DNA from: Gammaproteobacteria bacterium
GTDB lineage: Bacteria > Pseudomonadota > Gammaproteobacteria > Burkholderiales > Burkholderiaceae_B
Length of the DNA: 64,000 nucleotides
Assembly: GCA_018815245.1 (NCBI GenBank)
Contig: JAHIXK010000001.1
Coordinates: 24,456 to 88,455 of the forward strand
Reading direction: 5' to 3'
Below, piece by piece: positions 9,663 through 18,440 of the stretch; positions within the stretch are counted from its first letter, which is position 1, and the number at the start of each line of letters is the position of its first letter. The position numbers and the translations under genes were made by a program. The notes under the pieces are model-generated. The model was not told where the DNA came from and searched no databases. It was given only the letters and a program-made list of their open reading frames with translations.

Positions 9663-9767
9663 GCCGGTGTTCTCCAATCGATTAAATGATGGTGGACTGT
9701 TCGCTTATTTCGATTCGCCTGAAATTCACAGAATTTGGAAGTTTTTACGATTCCGGTTAACATACCA

Positions 9768-9905
9768 TCACTCATTGGGGAGTAGCCTCCTTTTCTCGAA
9801 AAGGGCTTGCATCAACATACTTGGCCCAAAAGCCATGGTGCAAGCGGTTTCCACACTTGGCAAGACCTTTGACTGCATTTCCACCGCTTCGGCCTGGGTG
9901 GAATG
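9768..9905 (+). promoter_or_regulatory. yybP-ykoY manganese riboswitch
   Basis: The leader of the UPF0016 gene carries the conserved pieces of a yybP-ykoY aptamer in the right order: GGGGAGTAGCC at 9777-9787, CATCAACATACTTGG at 9810-9824, GCGGTTTCC at 9844-9852 and GGCAAGACCTTTG at 9859-9871, with complementary arms between them. This class binds Mn2+ and switches on Mn exporters, often UPF0016 or MntP, which fits the gene that follows. The outer limits are approximate because I cannot fold the RNA. Confidence 0.9.
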
Positions 9906-9940
9906 TGGTCATTTGGTTCTCAAGGCCGTGGAATTTTGTA

Positions 9941-10519
9941 ATGGAAGCTTTTCTCGTGTCCACCGGTGTTGTTGCACTGGCTGAAATCGGTGACAAAACC
10001 CAATTGCTGGCCTTGCTTCTGGCTGCGCGTTTCAAAAAACCCATTCCCATCATTCTTGGCATTTTGTTGGCCACCCTGCTGAACCACGGCTTGGCTGGAG
10101 TAGTGGGAGGCTGGGTCACGGCGAATGTTGGTGCGCAAACTTTGAAATGGATTTTGGGTGCGTCGTTCCTGGCGATGGCTGTGTGGGTGTTGATTCCTGA
10201 CGAGATTGACGATTCTGGTTTGTCTTTCACCCGTCGGCTTGGCGTTTTTGGCACCACATTCATTGCGTTTTTTCTGGCTGAAATGGGCGACAAAACACAG
10301 GTTGCGACTGTGGCCATGGCGGCTCACTATGCCAGTGTGTTTTGGGTAGTGGTTGGCACCACGCTGGGCATGCTGATCGCCAATGTACCGGCTGTGTTGC
10401 TTGGCGACAAGCTAACCCAAAAAATTCCAGTGCGATGGGTACACATCAGCGCCGCTATCTTGTTCGCCTTGCTGGGTGTGGCAACCCTCACAGGGCTTGG
10501 AGATCAATTTGTTTTCTGA
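9941..10519 (+). CDS. mneA: UPF0016/GDT1-family Mn2+ exporter
   Basis: A 192-residue inner-membrane exporter. The ATG at 9941 is the natural start: it places the first family motif at residues 13-20, and the sequence before it is riboswitch leader. The two hallmark motifs E-x-G-D-K-T are present as ALAEIGDKTQLL and FLAEMGDKTQVA, one in each half, with about six membrane helices. Bacterial members (MneA, MnX) and TMEM165/Gdt1 export Mn2+ or Ca2+. A Mn-sensing riboswitch directly upstream makes Mn2+ detoxification the likely role. The PAP2 gene starts at or before its stop codon. Confidence 0.92.
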   Translation: MEAFLVSTGVVALAEIGDKTQLLALLLAARFKKPIPIILGILLATLLNHGLAGVVGGWVTANVGAQTLKWILGASFLAMAVWVLIPDEIDDSGLSFTRRLGVFGTTFIAFFLAEMGDKTQVATVAMAAHYASVFWVVVGTTLGMLIANVPAVLLGDKLTQKIPVRWVHISAAILFALLGVATLTGLGDQFVF

Positions 10520-10532
10520 AAACTCACGTCCC

Positions 10533-11237
10533 ATGCACCACTGGGCAGCTTGGACGCTGCTCGGTGTGTTCATCGTTTTTTTGAACCGCTACACCGGCTG
10601 GGATCAAGCCATTTCCAATGTATTTTTTGACCCGCAGGCAGCCAGTTTTCCACTGAAGCAAAACCAGTGGCTTAGTTTGCTGTTGCACGACGGGTTGCGC
10701 TGGCTTGCCGCGGGCATCTGGCTGGTTTTTGTTTTGCTACTTTGCTTAAAGTCTGTCAGGCAGGTCTATTGGAAAGAAATTCTTTTTATCCTGTTGGTTA
10801 GCTTGCTGGCCGCGCTGGTGGTGAGTGTGCTCAAAGCCCTGTCTTCACACAGTTGTCCCTGGGATTTAAACCTGTATGGTGGAGCAGCCGATTATTTTCG
10901 GCTGTTTCAAAACACCCATGCTGTTGCAAACCCGGGGCCTGGAAAATGTTTTCCCAGCGGGCATGCATCCACCGCATTCATGTGGATTGTGTTGCTGTAC
11001 AGCCCAATGCCGTGGCTAAAGCGGCATCAAACGACAGTAGCCATCGTGGTGCTGTTCATGGGCGGGCTGGCCAGCGGCGTGCAAATTGCCAAAGGAGCCC
11101 ACTTTACAAGTCATGTGCTTGCCACCGCGTGGCTTTGCTGGGGGGTTAGCTTGCTCGCCGTTGACGTTCGAAATACGCTTTCAAGGCATCGGTGCGCTGC
11201 GCGCACACGCCACTTTCCACCTCGAAAGTCAACATGA
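10533..11237 (+). CDS. PAP2-family membrane phosphatase
   Basis: A membrane phosphatase of about 234 residues, with about five to six membrane segments. The acid-phosphatase signature is present in three parts: a Lys-containing stretch near KALSSHSCPWDL, PSGHAST, and the distal motif in KGAHFTSHVLAT. Proteins of this layout remove phosphate from lipid carriers or lipid A. The ATG at 10533 has no clear ribosome site; a TTG at 10509, with GGAG 6 bases upstream and overlapping the previous stop, is a good alternative. Its 3' end overlaps the convergent eptA-type gene by 92 bases. The pairing of a PAP2 and a phosphoethanolamine transferase gene recalls mcr-1/pap2 cassettes. Confidence 0.88.
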   Translation: MHHWAAWTLLGVFIVFLNRYTGWDQAISNVFFDPQAASFPLKQNQWLSLLLHDGLRWLAAGIWLVFVLLLCLKSVRQVYWKEILFILLVSLLAALVVSVLKALSSHSCPWDLNLYGGAADYFRLFQNTHAVANPGPGKCFPSGHASTAFMWIVLLYSPMPWLKRHQTTVAIVVLFMGGLASGVQIAKGAHFTSHVLATAWLCWGVSLLAVDVRNTLSRHRCAARTRHFPPRKST

Positions 11238-12771
11238 GCGAACAAAACAAATCGTCGTGCGTGAAAGGATAATCTTTGACCAGCCTCAAGTCTTCCGTGC
11301 GGTAGTCAAAGTTTTTTCCGAACCACAATAGTGACGCCACATGGGTTTGTTCCTTGGGTGAAAACACATAAGGTGCACCGTGCAAATACATGCCCTTTTC
11401 ACCCAAGGACTCACCGTGGTCGCTCACATACAGCATGGCGGTCTCATGGCTTGCATCAAACTCTTTCAGCAATGCAATGGTTTGCGCCAAAAAATAATCG
11501 GTGTACAAGATTGCGTTGTCATAGGCGTTGTTGATTTCCTCGTCGGTACATTTTGACAATTCATTGGTTTTGCACACCGGGGTGAACCGCTCGAATTCTG
11601 GCGGGTAGCGCTTGTAGTAGGCGGGGCCATGGTTGCCCATTTGATGCAACACAATCAACAGGTCTTTGCCGGGGTGTTTGCGTATGTGTTCCTCCAGCCC
11701 AACCAGCATACCGGTGTCCCGACATTCGGAATCGCACACCGGATTGATGGCCGGGTCGCGAAAATTCTCGTAGGGCAAACGAACAGCAACACCCTTGGAA
11801 TCGGAATTGTTGTCGCGCCATAAAATTTCAACACCCTGGCGTTTCAGCACATCGAGTACATTTTCAAATTCATGCACGGTTTCGCCATCAAAGCCTTCGC
11901 GCCCAGCCAGAGAAAACATGCAGGGCACCGACACGGCGGTCGACGTGCCACATGAATTAACATTGCTCAGAGAAACCACGTCTTCTTTGCCCAGCGCTGG
12001 GTTGGTGGGCTTGGTGTAGCCATTCAGTGCAAACCGGTCAGCACGCGCCGTTTCGCCCACCACCAAAACAATCAGTTCTTTGGGGTGCTGCGGGGGTTCA
12101 TCATTCAATGCAGCGTCTGGCGCAACTGCTTGCACCACCACGGGGCCAGCACTGCCTTTGATTTTGCTGCTTGCCAGGCGAATGGCCGAGTAAGTGAAGT
12201 AAGTTGGGTTGGCGTAAAAGCGCAGGCTTTTGTGTTCACGAAAAAACGAAGCGTATTGAGAAGTAAATGGCACGATCAGCAGCACCATGCCAACCAGCAA
12301 ACACAAACTGAATAGTGTTTTTGCACGTAGTTCTGTTACGAAGCCTGCAGTCTTGGGCATGCGGCGCAACACATACCAGGCAGGCAGCACACCCAGGCCC
12401 AACAGGTAAAGCAGCATGGAAGTTGAGAAAAGATCCCCTGCTTCGGAAGCATTGGTTTGCAGGGTATTTTCCAGCATGGTTTGATCGATCACGGTGCCAT
12501 AGGCTGACATGAAATACGCTGCCATGCTTGAAGCGAGCAAATAAAAGGCCAACACCCATCTAGCCGCACGTCCATGGCAAAGCCAAAGCAGCATGAAAGT
12601 GGTGGCCAGGGTAAACAACAAAAGTACCGAACTGACGAACAACAAGTTACCGTCGCTAAGCGGGTAGGCCAACAGCAACTGGCTTGCAAAGCTGCCATTG
12701 GCTACCAGCATGAGAAAAACTGAAACACCGGTGATCCAGCGGTTTTGTGCATTAAGAATGTTGTGCCACAT
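11146..12771 (-). CDS. eptA: Lipid A phosphoethanolamine transferase (EptA/MCR-type)
   Basis: A 541-residue inner-membrane enzyme adding phosphoethanolamine to lipid A, a modification that lowers polymyxin binding. Five N-terminal membrane segments (to about residue 180) precede a periplasmic sulfatase-fold domain. The nucleophile region is SCGTSTAVSVPCMFS, zinc ligands occur in GETARAD, YVSDHGESLGE and the HGAP region, and paired cysteines (for example CDSEC and CKTNELSKC) match the disulfides of EptA. The ATG at 12771 with GGAT upstream is taken. It is convergent with and overlaps the PAP2 gene. Activity toward polymyxin resistance is known for the family but untested here. Confidence 0.93.
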   Translation of the reverse strand: MWHNILNAQNRWITGVSVFLMLVANGSFASQLLLAYPLSDGNLLFVSSVLLLFTLATTFMLLWLCHGRAARWVLAFYLLASSMAAYFMSAYGTVIDQTMLENTLQTNASEAGDLFSTSMLLYLLGLGVLPAWYVLRRMPKTAGFVTELRAKTLFSLCLLVGMVLLIVPFTSQYASFFREHKSLRFYANPTYFTYSAIRLASSKIKGSAGPVVVQAVAPDAALNDEPPQHPKELIVLVVGETARADRFALNGYTKPTNPALGKEDVVSLSNVNSCGTSTAVSVPCMFSLAGREGFDGETVHEFENVLDVLKRQGVEILWRDNNSDSKGVAVRLPYENFRDPAINPVCDSECRDTGMLVGLEEHIRKHPGKDLLIVLHQMGNHGPAYYKRYPPEFERFTPVCKTNELSKCTDEEINNAYDNAILYTDYFLAQTIALLKEFDASHETAMLYVSDHGESLGEKGMYLHGAPYVFSPKEQTHVASLLWFGKNFDYRTEDLRLVKDYPFTHDDLFCSLMLTFEVESGVCAQRTDALKAYFERQRRAS

Positions 12772-12839
12772 GTTTATCCAAAAAATAATCAAAAATTGGG
12801 TCAGGGATGCACTCGAGTTGATTGCGATAGTTGTTCGCG

Positions 12840-13169
12840 CTACGGGCTTGGTTGCACCATGATAACCGCCATGCCCGCCAAAGCCAGGCCTGCGCCAGCA
12901 ATGTCCCAGCGGGTCAAACTGATGCCTTCAATCCAATAAAGCCACAGCAGCGCCACCGTGATGTACATTCCGCCATAGGCGGCGTAGGTACGCCCCGCAG
13001 CCGAAGGGTGCAAAGTAAGCAACCAGGCAAACAGAACAAGAAACCCGATGGCCGGGAGCCACAACCATGGGGACTTGTCTTGTTTCAGCACCAGCCAGGG
13101 TAGATAACAACCTAGGATTTCGGATAGGGCAGTAAGCGCAAACAGAGCGGAAAATTTAATTATCTCCAT
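12840..13169 (-). CDS. ynfA: UPF0060 (YnfA-like) small membrane protein
   Basis: A 109-residue protein with four hydrophobic helices and the characteristic UPF0060 sequence [14 protein letters not shown] near the N-terminus and [24 protein letters not shown] in the middle. The family resembles small-multidrug-resistance transporters, with reports of dye and biocide efflux for E. coli YnfA. Length is normal. It lies downstream of the metal efflux operon on the same strand, 34 bases from the last gene, and could be its last member. Confidence 0.9.
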   Translation of the reverse strand: MEIIKFSALFALTALSEILGCYLPWLVLKQDKSPWLWLPAIGFLVLFAWLLTLHPSAAGRTYAAYGGMYITVALLWLYWIEGISLTRWDIAGAGLALAGMAVIMVQPSP

Positions 13170-13203
13170 GGTAATACAGCCCTTATCGGTGACGATATTC
13201 GAA

Positions 13204-13596
13204 TTATTTTGACTTGAATCGAACGGTTATCCGTTTCTTGTTGGAAAACTCCACCGTGGTCAAAGCAGTAAAGGCTGGGGTTTTCAGTTCAACACCCTCA
13301 CCTTGAAGCATGGTTGAATTGCCGGTTAATGCAACTTCTTTCTTTTGCCCACCATTCAACAAAATCACTTTGCCAGAGGCCTCGCTGAAGTCTACGGCCT
13401 TGCCGTGATCCATGGCGTAGAGCGAAGTGCCTTCGGGCTTTACCACAAGCTCAAACTCTATGTGATTGCTTTCAGATACGACACCGCCGTGCTTGGGCTC
13501 CATGCTGTGTATGTCTTTTCCTTGCGCAATTGCAGATACGGTATTTAAACCGAAACCCAATACCAATGCACACCACAGCAATTTGATTGATTTCAT
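13204..13596 (-). CDS. Small periplasmic protein of the metal efflux operon
   Basis: A secreted protein of 130 residues. The start is taken at 13596 because GGAG lies 6 bases upstream; other ATGs up to 13602 are possible. A signal peptide (ending about VSAIAQG) is followed by [23 protein letters not shown], a pattern seen in periplasmic proteins encoded beside czc/cus operons, where His and Met could bind metal. The rest looks like a beta-sandwich of about 90 residues. I do not recognise a named family. The gene begins 25 bases after the RND pump gene and is probably cotranscribed. Confidence 0.7.
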   Translation of the reverse strand: MKSIKLLWCALVLGFGLNTVSAIAQGKDIHSMEPKHGGVVSESNHIEFELVVKPEGTSLYAMDHGKAVDFSEASGKVILLNGGQKKEVALTGNSTMLQGEGVELKTPAFTALTTVEFSNKKRITVRFKSK

Positions 13597-13621
13597 CTTC
13601 ATCTCCATTCTGTTTAAAAAA

Positions 13622-16600
13622 TTACAATGCTTGAGCATCGGATTGCTCCATTAACCTCTCGGCATCCTTGCGCCCAAAAACCCAAAACAATGCTGGCGTT
13701 AAAAAGGTATCCAGCAAGGTTGAACTGATCAGACCAGCAAAAATTACAACTGCAACCGGGTGCAAAATTTCGGTGCCCGGGCGCTCTGCCTCAAACAGCA
13801 ATGGTGCCAAAGCAAATGCAGTGACCAGTGCCGTCATCAACACGGGACTTAACCGTTCCATGGATCCGCGCACGATCATGGACTGGGTAAAACTCTCGTG
13901 TTCGAATCGCATCAGGTTGATGTAGTGGCTCACCTTCAAAATGCCGTTGCGAACTGAAATACCCGCAAGCGTGATAAAACCAATCAATGCAGCCACTGAC
14001 AAAGGCTGTCCGGATAACCACAAGCCAAGAACTGCACCTACCATGGCCAATGGAATATTGCCCATGATGATGGCCGACAAGCGCACCGACTGATAACGGC
14101 TGTAAAGCACCGCAAACATCAGCACGAGTGAAATGATTGACAGAAAACCGACTAAGCGTGTGGCTTCTTCCTGAGCCTCAAACTGGCCGCCCAGAGTAAT
14201 GAAATAGCCTTCCGGTAAATTAGTATTTGCAACTGTGGTACGAATGTCTTCAACCACTTCGGAAAGCGCTCTGCCTTGGGCGTTGGCAGAAATCACGATT
14301 CTCCGTTTGCCATCATCACGACTTATCTGGTTGGGGCCATCACTGTCTTCAATGCTGGCCAACAAAGACAATGGAACTGCACCCAAGGGGGTCGGTATCA
14401 GCAAAGTCTTGAGTTGCTCCAAACTGCGGTCTTTTTCTGCCAGTTTCAAAACCAGGGCAAAACGCCGGTTGCCTTCAACCACCTGAGTGATTTTCTCGCC
14501 CTCAATCAAAGCCTGTAGAGAATGCAACACTTCCGATGAAGACACACCATACCGGGATGCGGCATCGTAGTTGATCCGCACTTTGATCTCTGGTGCGAGC
14601 ACCTGCTTCTCAACTTCAAGGTCAACCAGTCCATCGATTGTTGACAGCTCTGCACGCAGAGTTTCAGCGGTGCCACGCAAGGTATCCAAGTCTTCCCCGA
14701 ATACCTTGATCGCGATTTGCGAACGTACACCGGAAAGCATGTGATCAATGCGATGTGAAATGGGCTGCCCTACCGCAATAGCCGCCGGCAAGTTCTGGAG
14801 TCGTTCGCGTATTTCCGCTTGTAACTCCGCCATGGGGCGAGTCATGTCACCGGCAGGAATCAACCCCAAATCCAGTTCGGACACATGCACACCTTCGGCA
14901 TGTTCATCCAGCTCCGCACGACCACTTCGCCGCCCAATGTGTGTAATTTCTGGAATGTCTTTGAGCAACACTTCCGCTTGAGAGGCCAATTTCGAGGACT
15001 CTTCCAAGGTGACGCCAGGATTTAACCTCATACCGATCAGCAAGGTGCCTTCATTGAAAGGCGGAAGGAATGTTTTAGCAAAAAATGGTACTGATGCGCC
15101 TGCAACAATTACCGCAATCACACCCGCCCAAATCGCCGCTTTCGGGTTATTCAGCACTCCAGACAAGCCAACCTGATACTTGGACTTTAACCAAGCCAAC
15201 ACGCGAGTATCGCCATGATCAAGATCCTTGATGCCTGGCAACAGGTAATACGACAACACGGGTGTCACCGTGACAGAAACCACCAGCGATGCGAGGGTAG
15301 ACACGATAAACGCAATGCCCAAGGGCACAAACAACTTGCCTTCAATGCCAGGCAAAGCGAACAAGGGGATGAACACCAACACAATAATCACCGTGGCGTA
15401 CACAATACCTGTTCTTACTTCAAGCGATGCCTTGCGCACAAGGCCCACCAGGTCGAAAGCAACACCAGGGTGTTTCGCCCGTTGTTCCTTCAAACGGCGA
15501 AGAATATTTTCTACGTCTACCACGGCATCATCGACCAAACCACCAATGGCAATGGCCAACCCACCCAGCGTCATGGTGTTGATGGAAAGTCCAAAATACT
15601 CAAACACCAAGGCGGTGATGAAAATAGACACAGGGATGGCAACCAGTGCGATCACGGTCGGGCGAATCGTACCCAAGAAAAAAAACAGCACTGCAGCTAC
15701 AAATATCGAAGCGCCAATCAGCTTTCCTTGCAAGGTGGAAATTGAGGCCTCAATGAAACTGGCCTGTCTGAAAGTCACACGCGGTGTTTCCATTCCTTCT
15801 GGCAAGCTGCTGCCCATGGAAACCAGGGCCTCTTCAATCCTTTTGGTTAAGGCAATGGTGTCAGCGCTTGGCTGCTTTTGTACGCCCAAAATTACAGCGG
15901 GTTTGCCTTCAAACCCGGCATCACCCCGTTTAACTGCGGCCGCAAAATCCACCTTGGCGACTTGCTTGAGCAGCACTGGCACACCGTCTTTTGAACCTAC
16001 AGCCACCTTTCCAAGGTCCTCCAAAGAGGACGTTCTTCCAAGGTTTCGAATCAGGTACTCACGGCCATTAAGCGCCAAAAATCCGCCCGATGTATTGGAT
16101 GCAAAACCGCTCAAGGCCTGCTGCAGGTCCTCAATGGTAATACCCAAATTAACCATCCGCTGCAAATCTGGTTGAACCTGAAACTGGCGTACTTCACCAC
16201 CAATCGGGATCACCTGTGCCACGCCTTGAATCGATAACAATCGGGGGCGAAGCACCCAATCAGCATACTCGCGCACTTGCATGGGTGTGGTCTTGCTCGA
16301 ATCAATCGGTATGGCGATTTGCATGATCTCGCCCATGATTGAACTGACTGGCCCCATCACCGGTGCCACGCCTGCAGGAATGGATTCCTCCAGGCTGGAA
16401 AGCCGCTCAGATACCATTTGACGTGCCCGATAAATCTCAGTATCCCAATTGAAAGTCACGTAAATGAACGAGAGTCCGGCACTGGATACCGAGCGAATGA
16501 CCTCGACACCCGGAAGACCGTTCAAAGCTGTTTCCAAAGGAAACGTAATTAATTGTTCGACTTCCTCCGAAGCCATACCACCGGCTTCAGTAATCACGGT

Positions 16601-16741
16601 CACCGTTGGTTTGTTCAGATCGGGAAATACATCAACCGGTGTTTGGGTCAGCGTATAGGCCCCATACACGGTCAAAATAAGCGCGCCGAGAAGTACCAGC
16701 AGCCGGTTCTTCAGGCTGCTGTCTAATAACATTTGAAACAT
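13622..16741 (-). CDS. Heavy-metal efflux RND pump (CzcA/CusA family)
   Basis: A 1039-residue inner-membrane RND proton antiporter. N-terminal TM1, two large periplasmic loops (about 35-335 and 555-850) and two six-helix bundles are evident. The TM4 motif reads GGLVDDAVVDVEN, which places it in the heavy-metal (HME) branch but not with classic CzcA or CusA, so the metal is uncertain. The FFFLGTIRPTVIALVAIPVS region and the distal [19 protein letters not shown] are standard. It is the pump of a tripartite system with the upstream fusion protein and outer-membrane factor. The N-terminus VDVFPDLNKPTVTV is typical. Confidence 0.93.
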   Translation of the reverse strand: MFQMLLDSSLKNRLLVLLGALILTVYGAYTLTQTPVDVFPDLNKPTVTVITEAGGMASEEVEQLITFPLETALNGLPGVEVIRSVSSAGLSFIYVTFNWDTEIYRARQMVSERLSSLEESIPAGVAPVMGPVSSIMGEIMQIAIPIDSSKTTPMQVREYADWVLRPRLLSIQGVAQVIPIGGEVRQFQVQPDLQRMVNLGITIEDLQQALSGFASNTSGGFLALNGREYLIRNLGRTSSLEDLGKVAVGSKDGVPVLLKQVAKVDFAAAVKRGDAGFEGKPAVILGVQKQPSADTIALTKRIEEALVSMGSSLPEGMETPRVTFRQASFIEASISTLQGKLIGASIFVAAVLFFFLGTIRPTVIALVAIPVSIFITALVFEYFGLSINTMTLGGLAIAIGGLVDDAVVDVENILRRLKEQRAKHPGVAFDLVGLVRKASLEVRTGIVYATVIIVLVFIPLFALPGIEGKLFVPLGIAFIVSTLASLVVSVTVTPVLSYYLLPGIKDLDHGDTRVLAWLKSKYQVGLSGVLNNPKAAIWAGVIAVIVAGASVPFFAKTFLPPFNEGTLLIGMRLNPGVTLEESSKLASQAEVLLKDIPEITHIGRRSGRAELDEHAEGVHVSELDLGLIPAGDMTRPMAELQAEIRERLQNLPAAIAVGQPISHRIDHMLSGVRSQIAIKVFGEDLDTLRGTAETLRAELSTIDGLVDLEVEKQVLAPEIKVRINYDAASRYGVSSSEVLHSLQALIEGEKITQVVEGNRRFALVLKLAEKDRSLEQLKTLLIPTPLGAVPLSLLASIEDSDGPNQISRDDGKRRIVISANAQGRALSEVVEDIRTTVANTNLPEGYFITLGGQFEAQEEATRLVGFLSIISLVLMFAVLYSRYQSVRLSAIIMGNIPLAMVGAVLGLWLSGQPLSVAALIGFITLAGISVRNGILKVSHYINLMRFEHESFTQSMIVRGSMERLSPVLMTALVTAFALAPLLFEAERPGTEILHPVAVVIFAGLISSTLLDTFLTPALFWVFGRKDAERLMEQSDAQAL

Positions 16742-16753
16742 GTCGGCGCCCCC

Positions 16754-17866
16754 TTATCGAACCTGGTTGATCAAGGTCGAACCTTGAATCACCACGCGTT
16801 CATCACCGGTCAGACCGCTTCGTACCAAAACCTCAACGCCGTTCAACGGCTCAGTCAACACCACCTTGGGCTCGAACAGTTCCGGTTCTTTCTTGACCCA
16901 TACAATGGTTTGATTGGCAGCGTTTTTAACCACCGCAGCACTGGGTATGGCAATACCGTCTATCTGATCTACTAGCTCCCCATATACTTTCAAAAGTTGC
17001 CCTGTCGGAAAGCGGATACTCTCAACATCGCGGGCTTCAAATACCAAAGACAGCGACTGATTTTTTACGCTGCTGGCTGCACCCACGTAATTTAGTTTTA
17101 AAGTTTTTTCACCTGCAGGAATCTGAGCGGAGGAAAACTGGGGAACAGCGTTGGGCTCAAACCAAGTGGCTTCAATACGAACCACTTTGGGATTCACGAT
17201 TTCAAACAGCACATCGCCTTCAGAAAAAACCTTGCCAGCAATAGCTGCTGTCGAAGCAACAACACCGTTTGACAAAGAACGAAGCTCCTCGCGCGAGCCA
17301 ATACCGCCAGATACCGCAGACACTTGCTCACCAAGGCTATGTACCTGCGCTTGGGTGGCTTGAATTTCTTTCTTGGGTACGGTGTCAGCCAGTAGGGTTA
17401 ACCGATCCAAGCGTTGTTTGGCCAACGCCAATTCAGATTTCAATTGTGACAATTGCGCCAGTTGGGCAGACTTTTCAAGGGGGGCTTGGGGGGTCTGGAT
17501 AAATCCCAAAATTTGTCCTTTCGTTACCGGCTCCCCAAGTTTCGGAACACCATTGCTGGAAGGCACAAAAAAACCTCCCAGGCTGGTTTGCACCACACCG
17601 CCCGATTGGGGATCCAGCGCCACTTGACCATTCATTTCAATTACCTTGGCCTGTGGTTTTACTTGCACAATTTGTGTTCGCAAATCCAACTGCCGTTGTG
17701 CCGGTTTTGGCAGGAACACTTCACCCGTAGCAAGTCGCTTGGGACCATCCCCAGTGCTGGCAACGGCTGCTTCGTCGCCGTGATCGTGCCCAGGGCCTGC
17801 GTACAAGGGAAGCGGTGCCAACAAGCCAAACGCCACCACCGAGAGAATAAAATTTTTCTTCAGCAT
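16754..17866 (-). CDS. Membrane fusion protein of the metal efflux system (CzcB-like)
   Basis: A 370-residue periplasmic adaptor with a strong ribosome site (AGGGAGG). A signal peptide ends near PLYA-GPGHDHGDEA, leaving a His-rich mature N-terminus almost identical to that of the next protein upstream. A barrel-sandwich hybrid with a short alpha-hairpin (about 130-190) and beta-barrel and membrane-proximal domains follow. It links the RND pump to the outer-membrane channel. The gene stops 12 bases before the pump gene and starts 2 bases after the small His-rich gene, so cotranscription is very likely. Confidence 0.9.
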   Translation of the reverse strand: MLKKNFILSVVAFGLLAPLPLYAGPGHDHGDEAAVASTGDGPKRLATGEVFLPKPAQRQLDLRTQIVQVKPQAKVIEMNGQVALDPQSGGVVQTSLGGFFVPSSNGVPKLGEPVTKGQILGFIQTPQAPLEKSAQLAQLSQLKSELALAKQRLDRLTLLADTVPKKEIQATQAQVHSLGEQVSAVSGGIGSREELRSLSNGVVASTAAIAGKVFSEGDVLFEIVNPKVVRIEATWFEPNAVPQFSSAQIPAGEKTLKLNYVGAASSVKNQSLSLVFEARDVESIRFPTGQLLKVYGELVDQIDGIAIPSAAVVKNAANQTIVWVKKEPELFEPKVVLTEPLNGVEVLVRSGLTGDERVVIQGSTLINQVR

Positions 17867-17868
17867 GA

Positions 17869-18420
17869 TTATTTGCCTCCCTTTGATTTCAGACGAACAT
17901 ACCCAAACACAATCAAAGCGAGAATCAATAAACCACCCACTCCATACAAGACTATTTTCGAAAGACGTGACTGCACTTCTTCAACACTATCGAGATCATC
18001 GTGGTGACCAACAATCAGATCCCCAGCCAAAAGATCAATGTCTTCGCCTGCGGATACAGTCATGCTGACAGCCACTGTCCCATCCTCGATTCCCTCGGGT
18101 AACTGCGCATCAAATTCGCCTTCACTGTGCAACTCAACTGGCACTTGCTGACCGTTCAGTTCCAATTCCACCTTGGCGTTTTGCACGGGGGCATTGGTGG
18201 CTGCATGGTCAATGTAAATTTCAAGCATGCGGCCTTTCAAAATGCCAACCGCCTCGAACAGTTCCGATTCCATGACCACGCGGGGCGACGCTTCACCAAC
18301 TGCAACCGGTGCTTCATCACCATGGTCATGACCCGGGCCTGCGTAAGCTGTCGTGAAGAGGAGCGAGCCGGCAAGCACTGCGGCTGACAATACATTGGTT
18401 AAAAATTTGCTCTGTTTCAT
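17869..18420 (-). CDS. Small His-rich membrane-anchored periplasmic protein of the metal efflux operon
   Basis: A 183-residue protein. A signal peptide is followed by AGPGHDHGDEAPVAVG, nearly the same mature start as the fusion protein encoded next. A folded periplasmic stretch of about 110 residues follows, then GHHDD, and a C-terminal membrane helix (about 155-175) with a basic KSKGGK tail. It has no hairpin or barrel domain of its own. I read it as a metal-binding accessory subunit, possibly a split or duplicated N-terminal portion of CzcB-type proteins. The start at 18420 avoids an in-frame ATG at 18444 that would overlap the previous gene. Confidence 0.72.
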   Translation of the reverse strand: MKQSKFLTNVLSAAVLAGSLLFTTAYAGPGHDHGDEAPVAVGEASPRVVMESELFEAVGILKGRMLEIYIDHAATNAPVQNAKVELELNGQQVPVELHSEGEFDAQLPEGIEDGTVAVSMTVSAGEDIDLLAGDLIVGHHDDLDSVEEVQSRLSKIVLYGVGGLLILALIVFGYVRLKSKGGK

Positions 18421-18440
18421 GACGTTGATCTCAATGTTAT

